A program made the position numbers and the translations under genes. DNA of 64,000 nucleotides from Mycobacterium simulans (GTDB taxonomy: Bacteria; Actinomycetota; Actinomycetes; Mycobacteriales; Mycobacteriaceae), in the NCBI RefSeq assembly GCF_900232995.1, contig NZ_OCVX01000003.1:310660-374659 (forward strand). Direction: 5' to 3'. The number at the start of each line of letters is the position of its first letter. Position 1 is the stretch's first letter. Below are positions 17,551-27,027 of the stretch, one piece after another. A model generated the notes under the pieces. It made no database searches. It was not told the DNA's origin and saw nothing but the letters and a program-made list of their open reading frames with translations.

Positions 17551-18213
17551 CTAGATCCCGGCCGCGCGGGTGATCCGCGCGAAGCGACTCTCCGGACCGC
17601 AGGCATCGCGCACCGCCGCGATATCTTCGATGAGGTCGATGTCGACAAGTGGCGATAACCTAGTTACGTCAATTCCGTTGTTACGCAAGGCCTTCAGGGT
17701 AAGCCTGCCGGTGTCTGGCGTGGACATCGGAATACCGCGCAGGACCTGCGCCGCGGCCGGGGTGCGCAGACCGAGCACCCACCAACCGCCGTCGAACGCC
17801 ATGCCCAGCACCGCCGGCGTCTCGAGCAATCGTCGGGCGCAGTCGGCCAACAGCTCGGCGGTCACCTGCGGGGTGTCCATCCCGATTTGCAGCACCGGGT
17901 AGCCGTCTGCGGCGTCGGCGTGTGCGTTGGCGAGCCGGTCGGCGAAGTCGTCGCCGCGCTGCGGGATCACCGTGAAGGCCTCGAGTCGCCGCCGGATGTC
18001 GTCGGCGCCGGCGGCGGCGTCCAAGTCGCCGGTGAGGGCCACCACTCGGGCTGCGACCGGCGCGGCGGCCACCGCGTCCAGCGTGTCGAGCAGTGCCGCG
18101 GCGGCGATGTTGGCGGCAAGGTGATCACCGATCGTCGCCGCGAGCCGGGTCTTGGCCCGACCCGGCTCGGGCGCCTTGGCGACCACCAGCACAGTGACGG
18201 GAAGGTCGCTCAA
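17551..18213 (-). CDS. Nucleotidyltransferase-like glycosyltransferase (TIGR04282 type, Rv0540-like)
   Basis: A 220-residue GT-A fold protein. The N-terminus VLVVAKAPEPGRAKTRLA is the signature of the TIGR04282/CofC-like family, and QIGMDTPQVTAELLA holds the metal-binding Asp. FDGGWWVLGLR replaces the usual DGG-Y-L-G. Members are annotated as arsenosugar glycosyltransferases or 2-phospholactate guanylyltransferase-like, but the reaction here is unproven. Translationally coupled to the preceding glycosyltransferase (ATGA overlap at 18210-18213). Confidence 0.8.
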   Translation of the reverse strand: MSDLPVTVLVVAKAPEPGRAKTRLAATIGDHLAANIAAAALLDTLDAVAAAPVAARVVALTGDLDAAAGADDIRRRLEAFTVIPQRGDDFADRLANAHADAADGYPVLQIGMDTPQVTAELLADCARRLLETPAVLGMAFDGGWWVLGLRTPAAAQVLRGIPMSTPDTGRLTLKALRNNGIDVTRLSPLVDIDLIEDIAAVRDACGPESRFARITRAAGI

Positions 18214-18866
18214 GAGATCACCTTCCAGAAGTCCAGAACCGCGGTGATGCTACCCCGCAGCGATCCGCTGACCTTGGACTTGCCGCCGGTACGCGGACCG
18301 TACCGGATGTCCAGTTCGACCACGCGCCAGCCGGCCGCCGCGGCGCGAACCAGCAGTTCCAGCGGATACCCCGAGCGCCGATCGGCCACACCCAGATTCA
18401 ACAGTGCTTCGCGTCGGGCGACCCGCATGGGCGCGATGTCGTGCACCGGTAGGCCGTGACGGGTGCGCAGCCGCCAACTCATCACCACCGTGCCCACCCG
18501 GGCGACCCAGGGCCAATGCAGTCCGGGCACCGGCCGCCGCCGGCCGGTCACCAGGTCGGCACCGCGCTCGAGTTCGGCGACGAGTGTGGGCAGGTCACCG
18601 GCATCCATCGAGCCGTCGGCATCGATGACCGCCACGATGGGCGTGGTCGCGGCGACCATGCCGGCGTGTACCGCCGAGCCGTATCCGGGCCGCGGTTCGG
18701 CGACTGCCTGCGCGCCGTGCTGCGTGGCGACGGCGGCGGTGTTATCGGTGCTGTTGTTGTCCACCACCAGCGCGCGATAGCCGGCCGGAATGGACGCCAG
18801 CACCGCCGGTAGCGACTCCTCCTCATTGAGACAGGGAAGCACCACCGTCACCGCATCCCCGGCCAT
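18210..18866 (-). CDS. Family 2 glycosyltransferase, polyprenyl-phosphate type (Rv0539-like)
   Basis: A 218-residue GT2 enzyme. VVLPCLNEEESLPAVL is the nucleotide-binding start, AVIDADGSMDAGDLP is the metal-binding DxD region, and a conserved VTGRR follows. The size without membrane helices fits soluble dolichyl/polyprenyl-phosphate sugar synthases. It probably moves a sugar from a nucleotide donor to a lipid carrier or small acceptor. It lies upstream of, and overlaps, the TIGR04282 gene. Confidence 0.85.
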   Translation of the reverse strand: MAGDAVTVVLPCLNEEESLPAVLASIPAGYRALVVDNNSTDNTAAVATQHGAQAVAEPRPGYGSAVHAGMVAATTPIVAVIDADGSMDAGDLPTLVAELERGADLVTGRRRPVPGLHWPWVARVGTVVMSWRLRTRHGLPVHDIAPMRVARREALLNLGVADRRSGYPLELLVRAAAAGWRVVELDIRYGPRTGGKSKVSGSLRGSITAVLDFWKVIS

Positions 18867-18898
18867 GGCACCTGACCTTAGAGCGTGTCGCCGGCGAA

Positions 18899-20800
18899 CT
18901 AGTGGCCGGAGCCGGAGTGGCCGCCGCTGCTACCGCCGCTGCTACCGCCGCTGCTACCGCCGCTGCTTCCGCCGATGCTGCCGCCGCTGCTTCCACCGCT
19001 GCTTCCACCGCTGCTTCCGCCGCTGCTGCCGCCGCTGCTGCCACCGCTGCTTCCGCCACCGCTGCCACCGCTGCTTCCGCCACCACTACCACCACCGGTG
19101 CCGCCACTACCACCACCGGTGCCGCCACTACCACCACCGCCAACCGGCGGCTGCGGAGCCGGGGCCACCGTCTGCGGCGCCTGCGGGGCCACGGTCTGCT
19201 GCTGGGTTGGTGCCTGCTGGGTCGGTACCTGTTGGGTGGGTGCCTGCTGCGTCGGTGCTTGCGTCGGCTCCTGGGTCGGCTGTTGCGTCGGCTTCGGGGC
19301 CACGGTGGTCGGGGCCACAGTGGTCGGCGCGACGGTGGTCGGCGCGACGGTCGTGGTCGGCGGGGCCACGGTGGTGGGCGGCGTAGTAACCGCGGTCGTC
19401 GGCGGGGTCGTCGGCGGCGTCGTCGGCGGGGTGGTCGGCGGCGTCGTCGGCGGCGTCGTCGGCGGGGTCGTCGGCGGCGTGGTCGGCGGCGTGGTCGGCG
19501 GGGTCGTCGGCGGCGTGGTCGGCGGCGTCGTCGGCGCCCGGGTCGGGATGGTCGGCATCCCAGGTTGCCAACCCGGGTACGGAATGATGATCGGCACCGG
19601 CACCGGGACCGGCACCGGGGCGGGCACGACACCCGGAGCCGGCGCCGGGACTGGAGCAGCCGGTGCTGGGGCCTGCCGTGGGACCATGCCCTCGACCGGG
19701 GGAATGGTTCCGCCCTGGAACCCTGCGGTCGGCTCGTTGGCCGGAGGCGGCGGCACCGGCGCTTGCTGCTGCGTCGGCAACAGCGGCATGAACTTGCCCG
19801 GCTGGGCGTTCTGGTGTCCCGCAACCGGCTGTGAAGCCGCGGTCGGCCGGACGGCGACCGCCACAGCGACAGCCAGCGAAGCGAATCCAATGACGGCGAA
19901 GGCGACAACGGCGTTGCCGATCAGCAAAGACCGTGAACTAAGCCGCGCCGGACCGTCGACCTCTTCGTCGTCGAAGCCGTCGTCATATTCGTCGTAGCCG
20001 TCCATTTCAACCGGAAGCGGCTCGTAGTCACCGGCCTGCGAGTACGCCAGCTGCTCATCCTCGGGATTCGGTTGCCCAGCAGCAGCGGAGGAGACATAAG
20101 CGGTGGCATCTCCCGCCGCGGGTGCAGCCATCGTCGCATCGGGCGACAGGGCCGGCGCAGCCATCGTCGAACTCGCCGCCTTCGCCGCGCCCTGTGCCAG
20201 CGCAAAAGTGGGATCGTCGGGAATCTGCACGTTCATCGTCGACGCGGAGCGAACCTGGTCGGCAAGGGCCGTCGTGTGTTCGGCAGAGGTGCCCAACACA
20301 AAGACACCGCCCGATGCGCCGGCCTGGTCGCCCAGGCGGGCCACCATGGTGTCGAACATTCCCGTGGCCTCAGCGTCCGCAACGGGCGCCGCGGCGAGCA
20401 AGGTCGGTGGCGCGTCCTCAGAACCAAGCACGGACAAACTCGCCGTCTGATCACCGACCAGCAGCACAGCGGCACCAGAGCCTTCCGTGCCCAGCAACGC
20501 CGTAGCCGCCTGCGATTCCGACAGCAGCTCGACGTTGATGACACCCGAGTCGGTGAGCGCCTGCTGCAGCTGGTGGGCCTTGTCCTGGTCCGACCAACAC
20601 AGCCGGGTGGCGACCAGCCGGTGACGGTCGTCGGCCAACAACCGATTCGTGCCAACGACGGTTTCGGTCAGTACCCCAACCGGGTTCTCCCCCAAATCGA
20701 CCGAGTACTGGTCGATCGCGTCACCATTGCGGGCGGCCGGGTCGACCAGCGCCAAGCGCGCGACCCGACCCGTGACCGCCACCCCCAAGACGACTTCCAT
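18899..20800 (-). CDS. Pro/Thr-rich membrane protein with Gly/Ser tail (Rv0538-like)
   Basis: A 633-residue protein in four parts. Residues 1-210 form a globular domain beginning MEVVLGVAVTGRVARLALVD, reminiscent of the actin-like N-domain found in several mycobacterial proteins. Residues about 285-325 hold an acidic segment and one hydrophobic helix (VAFAVIGFASLAVAVAVA). Then a Pro-rich linker leads to about 15 tandem TPP/TTPP units (nucleotides about 19380-19530), T/V/A-P runs and Q/T/P repeats. The last 85 residues are GGS-type repeats (18899-19140). I recall M. tuberculosis Rv0538 as 548 residues, so the repeats appear longer here. A cell-wall-spanning role is plausible for the P/T region. 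Confidence 0.8.
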   Translation of the reverse strand: MEVVLGVAVTGRVARLALVDPAARNGDAIDQYSVDLGENPVGVLTETVVGTNRLLADDRHRLVATRLCWSDQDKAHQLQQALTDSGVINVELLSESQAATALLGTEGSGAAVLLVGDQTASLSVLGSEDAPPTLLAAAPVADAEATGMFDTMVARLGDQAGASGGVFVLGTSAEHTTALADQVRSASTMNVQIPDDPTFALAQGAAKAASSTMAAPALSPDATMAAPAAGDATAYVSSAAAGQPNPEDEQLAYSQAGDYEPLPVEMDGYDEYDDGFDDEEVDGPARLSSRSLLIGNAVVAFAVIGFASLAVAVAVAVRPTAASQPVAGHQNAQPGKFMPLLPTQQQAPVPPPPANEPTAGFQGGTIPPVEGMVPRQAPAPAAPVPAPAPGVVPAPVPVPVPVPIIIPYPGWQPGMPTIPTRAPTTPPTTPPTTPPTTPPTTPPTTPPTTPPTTPPTTPPTTPPTTPPTTAVTTPPTTVAPPTTTVAPTTVAPTTVAPTTVAPKPTQQPTQEPTQAPTQQAPTQQVPTQQAPTQQQTVAPQAPQTVAPAPQPPVGGGGSGGTGGGSGGTGGGSGGGSSGGSGGGSSGGSSGGSSGGSSGGSSGGSSGGSIGGSSGGSSGGSSGGSSGGHSGSGH

Positions 20801-21102
20801 TTACGGCTCTCCTTCGGCTGGCTACCCCACAACCAGCAATGTCCCAGCATCACTACACTGCGATACCGTCGGCAGTAATCGTCGTTCGGGCGACAAGGTT
20901 CCTCTATGAGCGCAGCGTAACCGGATTCTCAACCTGCGGAAACAGTCACCGCGCGTTCATAACCTGCTCACAGCCACTGACGCGTCGTCCGAACGGAGAA
21001 TATGTTCGCAACCGAACAACGCAGCGGCTCCGGCAGGGGGTTCCCTTGCCGCACGAGCGAACCTGCGGCAACAGTAGCCGACCTTGATCCTTGGGGGGCA
21101 TC
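20801..21102. other. Divergent intergenic region
   Basis: About 300 bases between the divergent Rv0538-like and Rv0537c-like genes, so promoters for both should be here. I see no clear consensus -10/-35 pair, no hairpin with a T-run and no convincing small gene. Confidence 0.4.
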
Positions 21103-22719
21103 GTGAGCCTGAACAGCGACGACATGCCTACCGGCCCCATCGCGGGCGGGTGGGCGCAGCAGGCACCCCCCGCCCCGGCCAGGGAACCGATGCCGGATTC
21201 GGTCCGAAGGCAGAACATCATCCGCGACGTGACCGCCGGCGTCCTGGTCGTGATTGCGCTGTTGTTCCCGTGGAACCTCTACTTCGGTTTCCGAATCCCG
21301 GGCAGCAACAGATGGATATGGCTGGCCCTATTGCTGGTGACGCTGCTGTCGTTGGCGTCGCTCGTCGTGTCCCGCGTGCGATTCGACCGTGTCATGGCCG
21401 GCCGGCTTCGAACCGCGCTCAACATTCCGTATCTGCTGCTGGTGTTGGCGTTCGTCGGCTACGACGCGTTTCAGACAATCCGATCCGGCGGCACCGTCCA
21501 CGTACCCGGCGGCGTTGGGCCAGGAGGCTGGCTGGGGATCGCCGGCTCGTTGTTGAGCGCACAACCGGTGATTACCGGCCCAGCCGCCGACGATGACAGG
21601 TACTACCGCAAGTGGCTAAGAACAGCCCGGATCCTCGGCTACGCGTCGATGTTCGGGGCAGCGCTCAGCTCCGGTTTCAACCTGTGCTGGCGGGTGCGGT
21701 TCGCACTGCAGGGCTCCGACGGCGGACCGGTCGAGTTCGGTACACAAAACATCACCGTCCTGCTTGCCGCCGTGGTGTACGGCGTGGTGGCACTCGCGGC
21801 CGTCCTCGTAGCGTCACGCTGGATTCTTCGGGGGGACAAGCCTTCCCGGCTCGCCACCTTCGCGCTCGGATTGTCGACCCTGGTCGCCGGGATCATCGTG
21901 TGGAGCCTTCCCATCGGCCGCGAGATCGACGCCTTCCACGGCATTGCGCAGAACACGTCGACCGCGGGGGTCGGGTACGAGGGTTATCTGGCGTGGGCGG
22001 CGGCCGCGGCCCTGTTCGCCCCGCTGACGGTGTTCAGCTCCCCGAACGCACGCACCGATAAGGACGTCTGGCACAGCGCGATGCGAAAGGGCCTGCTGCT
22101 AATCACCGTATGGGCGTTCAGCTCGGTGCTGATGCGGATCACCGATCTGGTGGTTGCGGTGATTTTGAACTACCCGTACTCCCGCTACGACACCATGACG
22201 TTGGCCGCGTTCGATCTGGGCACCGCGGTTCTTGCGCTGTGGCTTCTGTTCAACGCGGCCAACGCGGCGCTGCGCCCGAGGCTGATCGCGTCGTTGTGCG
22301 GATTTCTGTTCAGTCTCACCGTCTGTCGTGTCATTCTCGGCATCGCGCTGGCTCCGCGATTCGAAAAGTCTCCGAATGTGTTTTCAAACCCGGTGTACGG
22401 GAACAATCTGGCCCAGCAGATCACCAGCACCTTCGACGTGGTGCTGTGCGGGCTGGCCCTGTGCATCCTGGTCGCCGCCATCATCACCGGACGCCTGCGT
22501 CGACCCCGACGAGCACCGCGACACCCGCGCCGGCCGCGCGCCGCCGCCCCCCGGCCGTCGGACGCCAAGACAACCCAATTCGGAGTCGTGAACGCGGTCG
22601 ACGACGATGCGCCCACCAGCGACCTGTCCCGGCCGGCCCCGTCTCCCCGGATCTTCCGATCATCCGAGACGACGCAGCAACTGCGTCCGAAGATCTTCCG
22701 GCCGCCCGGCTCGTCGTAG
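21103..22719 (+). CDS. Polytopic membrane protein (Rv0537c-like)
   Basis: A 538-residue integral membrane protein starting at GTG 21103, preceded by a G-rich ribosome binding site. The N-terminal 50 residues are cytosolic, Pro/Ala-rich. About twelve hydrophobic segments follow up to residue 465. A basic tail (RRPRRAPRHPRRPR) and a Ser/Pro-rich C-terminus end the protein. No known domain or catalytic motif is apparent; conserved in place in M. tuberculosis. Its stop codon directly abuts the stop codon of the convergent galE3 gene with no spacer. Confidence 0.75.
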   Translation: MSLNSDDMPTGPIAGGWAQQAPPAPAREPMPDSVRRQNIIRDVTAGVLVVIALLFPWNLYFGFRIPGSNRWIWLALLLVTLLSLASLVVSRVRFDRVMAGRLRTALNIPYLLLVLAFVGYDAFQTIRSGGTVHVPGGVGPGGWLGIAGSLLSAQPVITGPAADDDRYYRKWLRTARILGYASMFGAALSSGFNLCWRVRFALQGSDGGPVEFGTQNITVLLAAVVYGVVALAAVLVASRWILRGDKPSRLATFALGLSTLVAGIIVWSLPIGREIDAFHGIAQNTSTAGVGYEGYLAWAAAAALFAPLTVFSSPNARTDKDVWHSAMRKGLLLITVWAFSSVLMRITDLVVAVILNYPYSRYDTMTLAAFDLGTAVLALWLLFNAANAALRPRLIASLCGFLFSLTVCRVILGIALAPRFEKSPNVFSNPVYGNNLAQQITSTFDVVLCGLALCILVAAIITGRLRRPRRAPRHPRRPRAAAPRPSDAKTTQFGVVNAVDDDAPTSDLSRPAPSPRIFRSSETTQQLRPKIFRPPGSS

Positions 22720-23751
22720 TTACCGAAGTGGGGCGAACGCGAATTCGCGCAAGCCCTCGCTCGGATCGATGGCCGCGCGGAACCCCAGCACATCGGCCGC
22801 TCGAGCCGGATCGGCGACGATATGGCGCACGTCGCCGCTGCGGTACTGGCCCGTGACGACCGGAGACACCGCGTCGCCGCGCGCCTCGCACAGTGCGGTA
22901 GCCACCTGCAGGATCGAGATGGGGCGTCCCGAGCAGACGTTGGCCGCGGTGAAGCCGCCGCGGCCGGCACTGACTGCCGCAAGATTCGCCGCGGCGACGT
23001 CGTCGACGTGAACAAAGTCACGCATCTGACTGCCGTCTTCGAAGACCCGTGGTGGCTCACCTCTTTCCAGTGATGAGCGGAAGATCGCCGCCACCCCCGA
23101 ATACGGTGTGTCACGCGGCATGCCGGGGCCGTAGACGTTGTGGTAGCGCAACGCCACCACCGAACCGCCCGTCGCCTCCGACCACGCCAGCGCGTAATGC
23201 TCCTGCGCCGTCTTGCTGGCCGCGTACAGGCTTCGCGGCCGTAGGGCGGCACCCTCGTCGACCAACTGCCACCTGACCGGCTCCCCACAGACCGGGCAGC
23301 GGTGCTCGAACACCCCGGCGTCCAGGTCGGCGCGACGCCGCGGTAGCGGGTCCACCGGGCCGTGGTCGGGACAGCGGTAGCTGCCCTGCCCGTAGACCAC
23401 CATCGACGACGCCAGGACCAGACGTCGGATCCCGGCAGCGAACATCTGCGCCAACAGCACGGTCGTGGCGAAATCATTGTGGCCGCCGTACTCGGGCGCG
23501 TCCGCGGCGTCCACTCCGGCACCCACCATCGCCGCCTGATGACACACCACATCGACACCGACCAACAACGGGGCCAGTGCGTCGGCGTCGCGCACGTCGA
23601 CCCGGTGACATCCGTCCGGTAGCACCGGGTTCGGGCCATGCGCGGCGGGCAGCATCACGTCGATGCCGACCACTTCATGCCCCGCGGCCCGCAGCGCCGC
23701 GTCCACCCGGGACCCGATGAAACCGGCCGCACCGGTCAGCAGCACCCTCAT
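22720..23751 (-). CDS. galE3: NAD-dependent epimerase/dehydratase (GalE3)
   Basis: A 343-residue extended SDR. The NAD-binding motif is LTGAAGFIGSRV at residue 5, and the catalytic dyad lies in LYAASKTAQEHY. Between them sits an insertion with two Cys pairs, YRCPDHG and HRCPVCG, about 25 residues apart, which looks like a zinc-binding knuckle inserted in the fold. It probably epimerises or oxidises a nucleotide sugar, but the substrate (UDP-glucose or other) is not proven. Overlaps the start of this gene with the stop of the downstream-lying purine phosphorylase by four bases (23748-23751). Confidence 0.82.
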   Translation of the reverse strand: MRVLLTGAAGFIGSRVDAALRAAGHEVVGIDVMLPAAHGPNPVLPDGCHRVDVRDADALAPLLVGVDVVCHQAAMVGAGVDAADAPEYGGHNDFATTVLLAQMFAAGIRRLVLASSMVVYGQGSYRCPDHGPVDPLPRRRADLDAGVFEHRCPVCGEPVRWQLVDEGAALRPRSLYAASKTAQEHYALAWSEATGGSVVALRYHNVYGPGMPRDTPYSGVAAIFRSSLERGEPPRVFEDGSQMRDFVHVDDVAAANLAAVSAGRGGFTAANVCSGRPISILQVATALCEARGDAVSPVVTGQYRSGDVRHIVADPARAADVLGFRAAIDPSEGLREFAFAPLR

Positions 23752-24542
23752 GGCAGCTCGAACGGCAACGGGACACCGGCGTGGTGCCGGCAGTGCGTAC
23801 AGGTGCGTTCATCGGCGACCCGGTCGATCGCCGCCCGCACCAACTCCTTCAACAACTCGATGTTCTCCCCGAATCCGGCGTATACATCCGCGGCTTTCAC
23901 ACCATCACCGACAGTGACACCGGCATCCAGGTCGGTCACCAAAGCGATTGCGGCATAGCATAGTTCGAGCTCACGGGCGAGTATCGCTTCCGGATAGCCG
24001 GTCATGTTGACCAGGCTGAAGCCGGCGGCGGCGAACCACTGGCTTTCCGCGCGGGTGGAAAACCGCGGACCCTGGATCACCACCATGGTGGCGCCGTCGA
24101 CGACATCGGGCAGACCGATCACCGCGCTGCGCAGCGTCGGGCAGTACGGATCGGCGAAGCTGGCATGGACACCACCGGTGTCGAAATAGGTATCGGCTCT
24201 GCCTTTGGTGCGATCGACCAACTGGTCGGGCACGACGATCGCGCCCGGGCCGAGTTCGGGATCAAGGCTGCCGACCGCGCACGGGGCGAACACCCGCCGC
24301 ACACCGAGCGCACGAAACGCCCACATGTTGGCCCGGTACGGCACGGTGTGGCCGGAGTATTGGTGATTTGCACCGTGCCGGGGCAGGAACGCGACTTCGT
24401 GCGCGCCGACACTGCCAATCGTGATCGGGGCGCTGGGCTTGCCGTACGGCGTGTCCGGGTTGACGGTGTGCATTTTTGAGCCGAAGAACGTGTAGAAGCC
24501 GCTGCCGCCGATGACTCCGAGCATCTGCCCATTGTTGTGCAT
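23748..24542 (-). CDS. pnp: S-methyl-5'-thioadenosine/purine nucleoside phosphorylase
   Basis: A 264-residue phosphorylase of the MTAP/PNP family, the same length as Rv0535. It cleaves MTA (or a purine nucleoside) with phosphate. Motifs: [11 protein letters not shown] at the N-terminus, [10 protein letters not shown] in the phosphate/substrate site, and [19 protein letters not shown] in the purine site. A C-terminal CTHC...HH cluster is unusual and may bind metal. The start ATG at 24542 is only 16 bases from the divergent menA start. MTA is also a by-product of polyamine synthesis. Confidence 0.85.
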   Translation of the reverse strand: MHNNGQMLGVIGGSGFYTFFGSKMHTVNPDTPYGKPSAPITIGSVGAHEVAFLPRHGANHQYSGHTVPYRANMWAFRALGVRRVFAPCAVGSLDPELGPGAIVVPDQLVDRTKGRADTYFDTGGVHASFADPYCPTLRSAVIGLPDVVDGATMVVIQGPRFSTRAESQWFAAAGFSLVNMTGYPEAILARELELCYAAIALVTDLDAGVTVGDGVKAADVYAGFGENIELLKELVRAAIDRVADERTCTHCRHHAGVPLPFELP

Positions 24543-24558
24543 AAGGCAGGATGCCCTC

Positions 24559-25443
24559 GTGGCCAGTTTGACGCAGTGGATCTCGGGCGCCCGTCCGCGG
24601 ACACTGCCGAACGCGGTGGCGCCGGTCGTCGCCGGCACCGGCGCTGCGGCATGGCTGCACGCCGCCGTGTGGTGGAAAGCGCTACTGGCGCTGGTTGTCG
24701 CGGTCGCGCTGATCATCGGGGTCAATTACGCCAACGACTACTCCGACGGCATCCGGGGCACCGACGACAACCGCGCCGGCCCGATAAGGCTGGTCGGCTC
24801 GAGGCTGGCGACCCCACGGGCGGTGCTGATAGCTGCTCTTGCGGGCCTGACGGTCGGTTCGCTGGCCGGCTTTGCCCTGGCGCTGGCCACCGCGCCGTGG
24901 CTGATCGCGGTCGGCGTACTCTGCGTCGCCGGAGCCTGGCTGTATACCGGCGGATCGAAACCCTACGGCTATGCGGGTTTCGGCGAGGTTGCGGTGTTCG
25001 TCTTCTTCGGCCTGATCGCGGTGCTCGGCACCCAGTACACCCAGGCATTGCGGGTCGACTGGGTGGGGCTGGTGCTCGCCGTGGCAACGGGCGCGTTGTC
25101 GTCATCGGTGTTGGTGGCAAACAACCTGCGGGACATCCCCACCGATGCGCAAACCGGCAAGATCACGCTGGCGGTGCGCTTGGGCGACTCCCGCACCCGG
25201 GTGCTCTACCACGCGCTGCTAGCCACCGCCGGAATTCTGACTATCGTGCTGATGACGGCAACACCGTGGTGCGCCGTAGGATTGCTGGCCACGCCGCTTG
25301 CCCTGCGGGCCGCGGGTCCGGTGCGAACCGGCCGCGGCGGTCCGGAGTTGATCCCAGTGCTGCGCGACACCGGGCTGGCGATGGTGGTGTGGTCGATCGC
25401 GGTGGCAACAGCCCTGATACTGGCCCCAGCCCCGGCTGGGTGA
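24559..25443 (+). CDS. menA: 1,4-dihydroxy-2-naphthoate polyprenyltransferase MenA
   Basis: A 294-residue integral membrane prenyltransferase that joins a polyprenyl chain to dihydroxynaphthoate to give demethylmenaquinone. The first Asp-rich motif is [18 protein letters not shown] and the second is [14 protein letters not shown]; both bind Mg-pyrophosphate. About eight hydrophobic helices follow the family plan. GTG 24559 aligns with the M. tuberculosis MenA start. Together with menB and menE in this window it covers three steps of the pathway; MenA is the target of several experimental antimycobacterials. Confidence 0.92.
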   Translation: MASLTQWISGARPRTLPNAVAPVVAGTGAAAWLHAAVWWKALLALVVAVALIIGVNYANDYSDGIRGTDDNRAGPIRLVGSRLATPRAVLIAALAGLTVGSLAGFALALATAPWLIAVGVLCVAGAWLYTGGSKPYGYAGFGEVAVFVFFGLIAVLGTQYTQALRVDWVGLVLAVATGALSSSVLVANNLRDIPTDAQTGKITLAVRLGDSRTRVLYHALLATAGILTIVLMTATPWCAVGLLATPLALRAAGPVRTGRGGPELIPVLRDTGLAMVVWSIAVATALILAPAPAG

Positions 25444-25491
25444 CGTGTCGTCGCCGTGGGTGCACACTCGACGTGAACAGATAGGACGGTT

Positions 25492-26499
25492 ATGACGGAG
25501 ATCGCCACTACCCGTGGGGCTAAGAGCGTCGGACTGCTCAGTGTCGGGGCGTATCGCCCAGCGCGTGTGGTGACCAACGACGAGATATGTCAGAACATCG
25601 ATTCCTCGGATGAATGGATCTACACGCGAACCGGAATCAAGACACGACGGTTCGCCGCTGAGGAAGAATCCGCCGCCTCCATGGCGATCGAGGCCAGTCG
25701 CGAGGCAATCTCAAAGGCCGCTGTGGACGTGTCCGACATTGACGGCGTCATCGTCGCTACCAGCACCCACTTCCTGCAGACCCCGGCGTGTGCCCCGATC
25801 GTCGCAGCGGGCTTGGGCACCCAAGGCGTGCCCGCGTTCGATATCTCAGCGGGGTGCGCCGGCTTCGGATACGCGCTCGGCATCACAGCCGACATGATCC
25901 GGGGCGGAAGTGCGCGAACCATGCTGGTGATCGGCTCGGAGAAACTGTCCCCCACGGTCGACATGTACGACCGCAGCAACTGCTTCATCTTTGCCGACGG
26001 CGCCGCCGCGGTCGTGGTGGGCGAGACGCCCGTTCAAGGCATTGGACCGGCCGTCTGGGGCAGCGACGGCGAACAGGCCACCGCTATCCGTCAGGACATC
26101 GACTGGATCACCCACGCGGAGAACCCAGCCGGCCCGCGCCCATTCCTGCGACTCGAAGGCACCGCGGTTTTCCGCTGGGCGGCATTCGAGATGGGCAAAG
26201 TCGGCCGGCAGGCAATGGACGCCGCCGGCGTCCGGCCAGATGAGGTCGACGTATTCATCCCTCATCAAGCCAATAGCCGAATCAACGAAATCCTGGCCAA
26301 GAACCTACAGCTGCGGCCGGACGCGATAATTGCCAACGACATCGAGCACACCGGAAACACATCGGCGGCTTCCATTCCGTTGGCGATGGCGGAACTCCTT
26401 GCGACCGGCGTTGCCAAGCCCGGCGATCTGGCGCTGCTGATCGGCTACGGCGCAGGCCTGAGCTACGCCGCACAGGTCGTCCGGATGCCGCCTGGCTAA
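25492..26499 (+). CDS. fabH: Beta-ketoacyl-ACP synthase III FabH
   Basis: A 335-residue KAS III, the same length as M. tuberculosis FabH (Rv0533c). It condenses long-chain acyl-CoA from FAS-I with malonyl-AcpM and so starts FAS-II elongation toward mycolic acids. The catalytic triad is visible: Cys in [12 protein letters not shown], His in FIPHQANSR, Asn in [12 protein letters not shown]. The start ATG follows an AGGACGG-like site. The stop overlaps the convergent DUF4229 gene by four bases. PE_PGRS6, which I recall between fabH and Rv0531 in M. tuberculosis, is absent. Confidence 0.93.
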   Translation: MTEIATTRGAKSVGLLSVGAYRPARVVTNDEICQNIDSSDEWIYTRTGIKTRRFAAEEESAASMAIEASREAISKAAVDVSDIDGVIVATSTHFLQTPACAPIVAAGLGTQGVPAFDISAGCAGFGYALGITADMIRGGSARTMLVIGSEKLSPTVDMYDRSNCFIFADGAAAVVVGETPVQGIGPAVWGSDGEQATAIRQDIDWITHAENPAGPRPFLRLEGTAVFRWAAFEMGKVGRQAMDAAGVRPDEVDVFIPHQANSRINEILAKNLQLRPDAIIANDIEHTGNTSAASIPLAMAELLATGVAKPGDLALLIGYGAGLSYAAQVVRMPPG

Positions 26500-26816
26500 A
26501 CGTCGGGAGGCTCGTCACCGCGCAGCCGGGCCCGCAGCTGTTCACGTTCGGCGCGTCGGCGCTCACCTGCTATCGCCAACGCCGCGGTAGCGCGTCGGCG
26601 CAACGGACCAAATAACCAAATACCCAACGGCATCGCGATGATCAGACCGAACAGCACGGCAACGACTACCGGGAATTCGGTCACACCAACCAGGCGCGCC
26701 GCCCCATAAATGGCGCCGCTGACCACGACGACCAGCAGCAGCCGGGCTATCGCGTACACCAGTACGTCGATAACGCCGCGGGTCGCGGTGGTCTTGTCGC
26801 TAGGGGCTTCTGACAC
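26496..26816 (-). CDS. Small membrane protein, DUF4229 type (Rv0531-like)
   Basis: A 106-residue protein with two hydrophobic helices (about residues 20-42 and 48-70) and a basic, Arg-rich cytosolic tail ([21 protein letters not shown]). The layout fits the actinobacterial DUF4229 family. Function unknown. It runs convergent to fabH with a four-base overlap. Confidence 0.7.
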   Translation of the reverse strand: MSEAPSDKTTATRGVIDVLVYAIARLLLVVVVSGAIYGAARLVGVTEFPVVVAVLFGLIIAMPLGIWLFGPLRRRATAALAIAGERRRAEREQLRARLRGDEPPDV

Positions 26817-26862
26817 AGGCTGAGCCTACGGCGCGGGTATATTCGGTCAAAGGAGGTGTCGA

Positions 26863-27021
26863 GTGCTTTACCTGCTCATCGTCCTGGTTTTGGGGACGCT
26901 GATCTACATCGGCTGGCGCGCGGCGCGGTTGCAGGCGAACCGACCCAAGACTCGCGTTATCGGACCCGACGACGATCCAGAGTTCTTGCGTCGACTGGGC
27001 CACGGCGACGGGCCTCGCTAG
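26863..27021 (+). CDS. 52-residue membrane-anchored small protein (Rv0530A-like)
   Basis: A short gene starting at GTG 26863 with a strong ribosome binding site (AGGAGG at 26851). It encodes one N-terminal hydrophobic helix (LYLLIVLVLGTLIYIGW), then a basic segment and an acidic tail DPEFLRRLGHG that is typical of a conserved actinobacterial small protein. It lies alone between two minus-strand genes. Confidence 0.75.
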   Translation: MLYLLIVLVLGTLIYIGWRAARLQANRPKTRVIGPDDDPEFLRRLGHGDGPR

Positions 27022-27027
27022 ACCCTT

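Noticed and set aside
18975..19997. Long plus-strand frames full of GGVVGG and LPPLLPP repeats
   Set aside because: They are antisense shadows of the TPP and GGS repeats of the minus-strand Rv0538-like gene.
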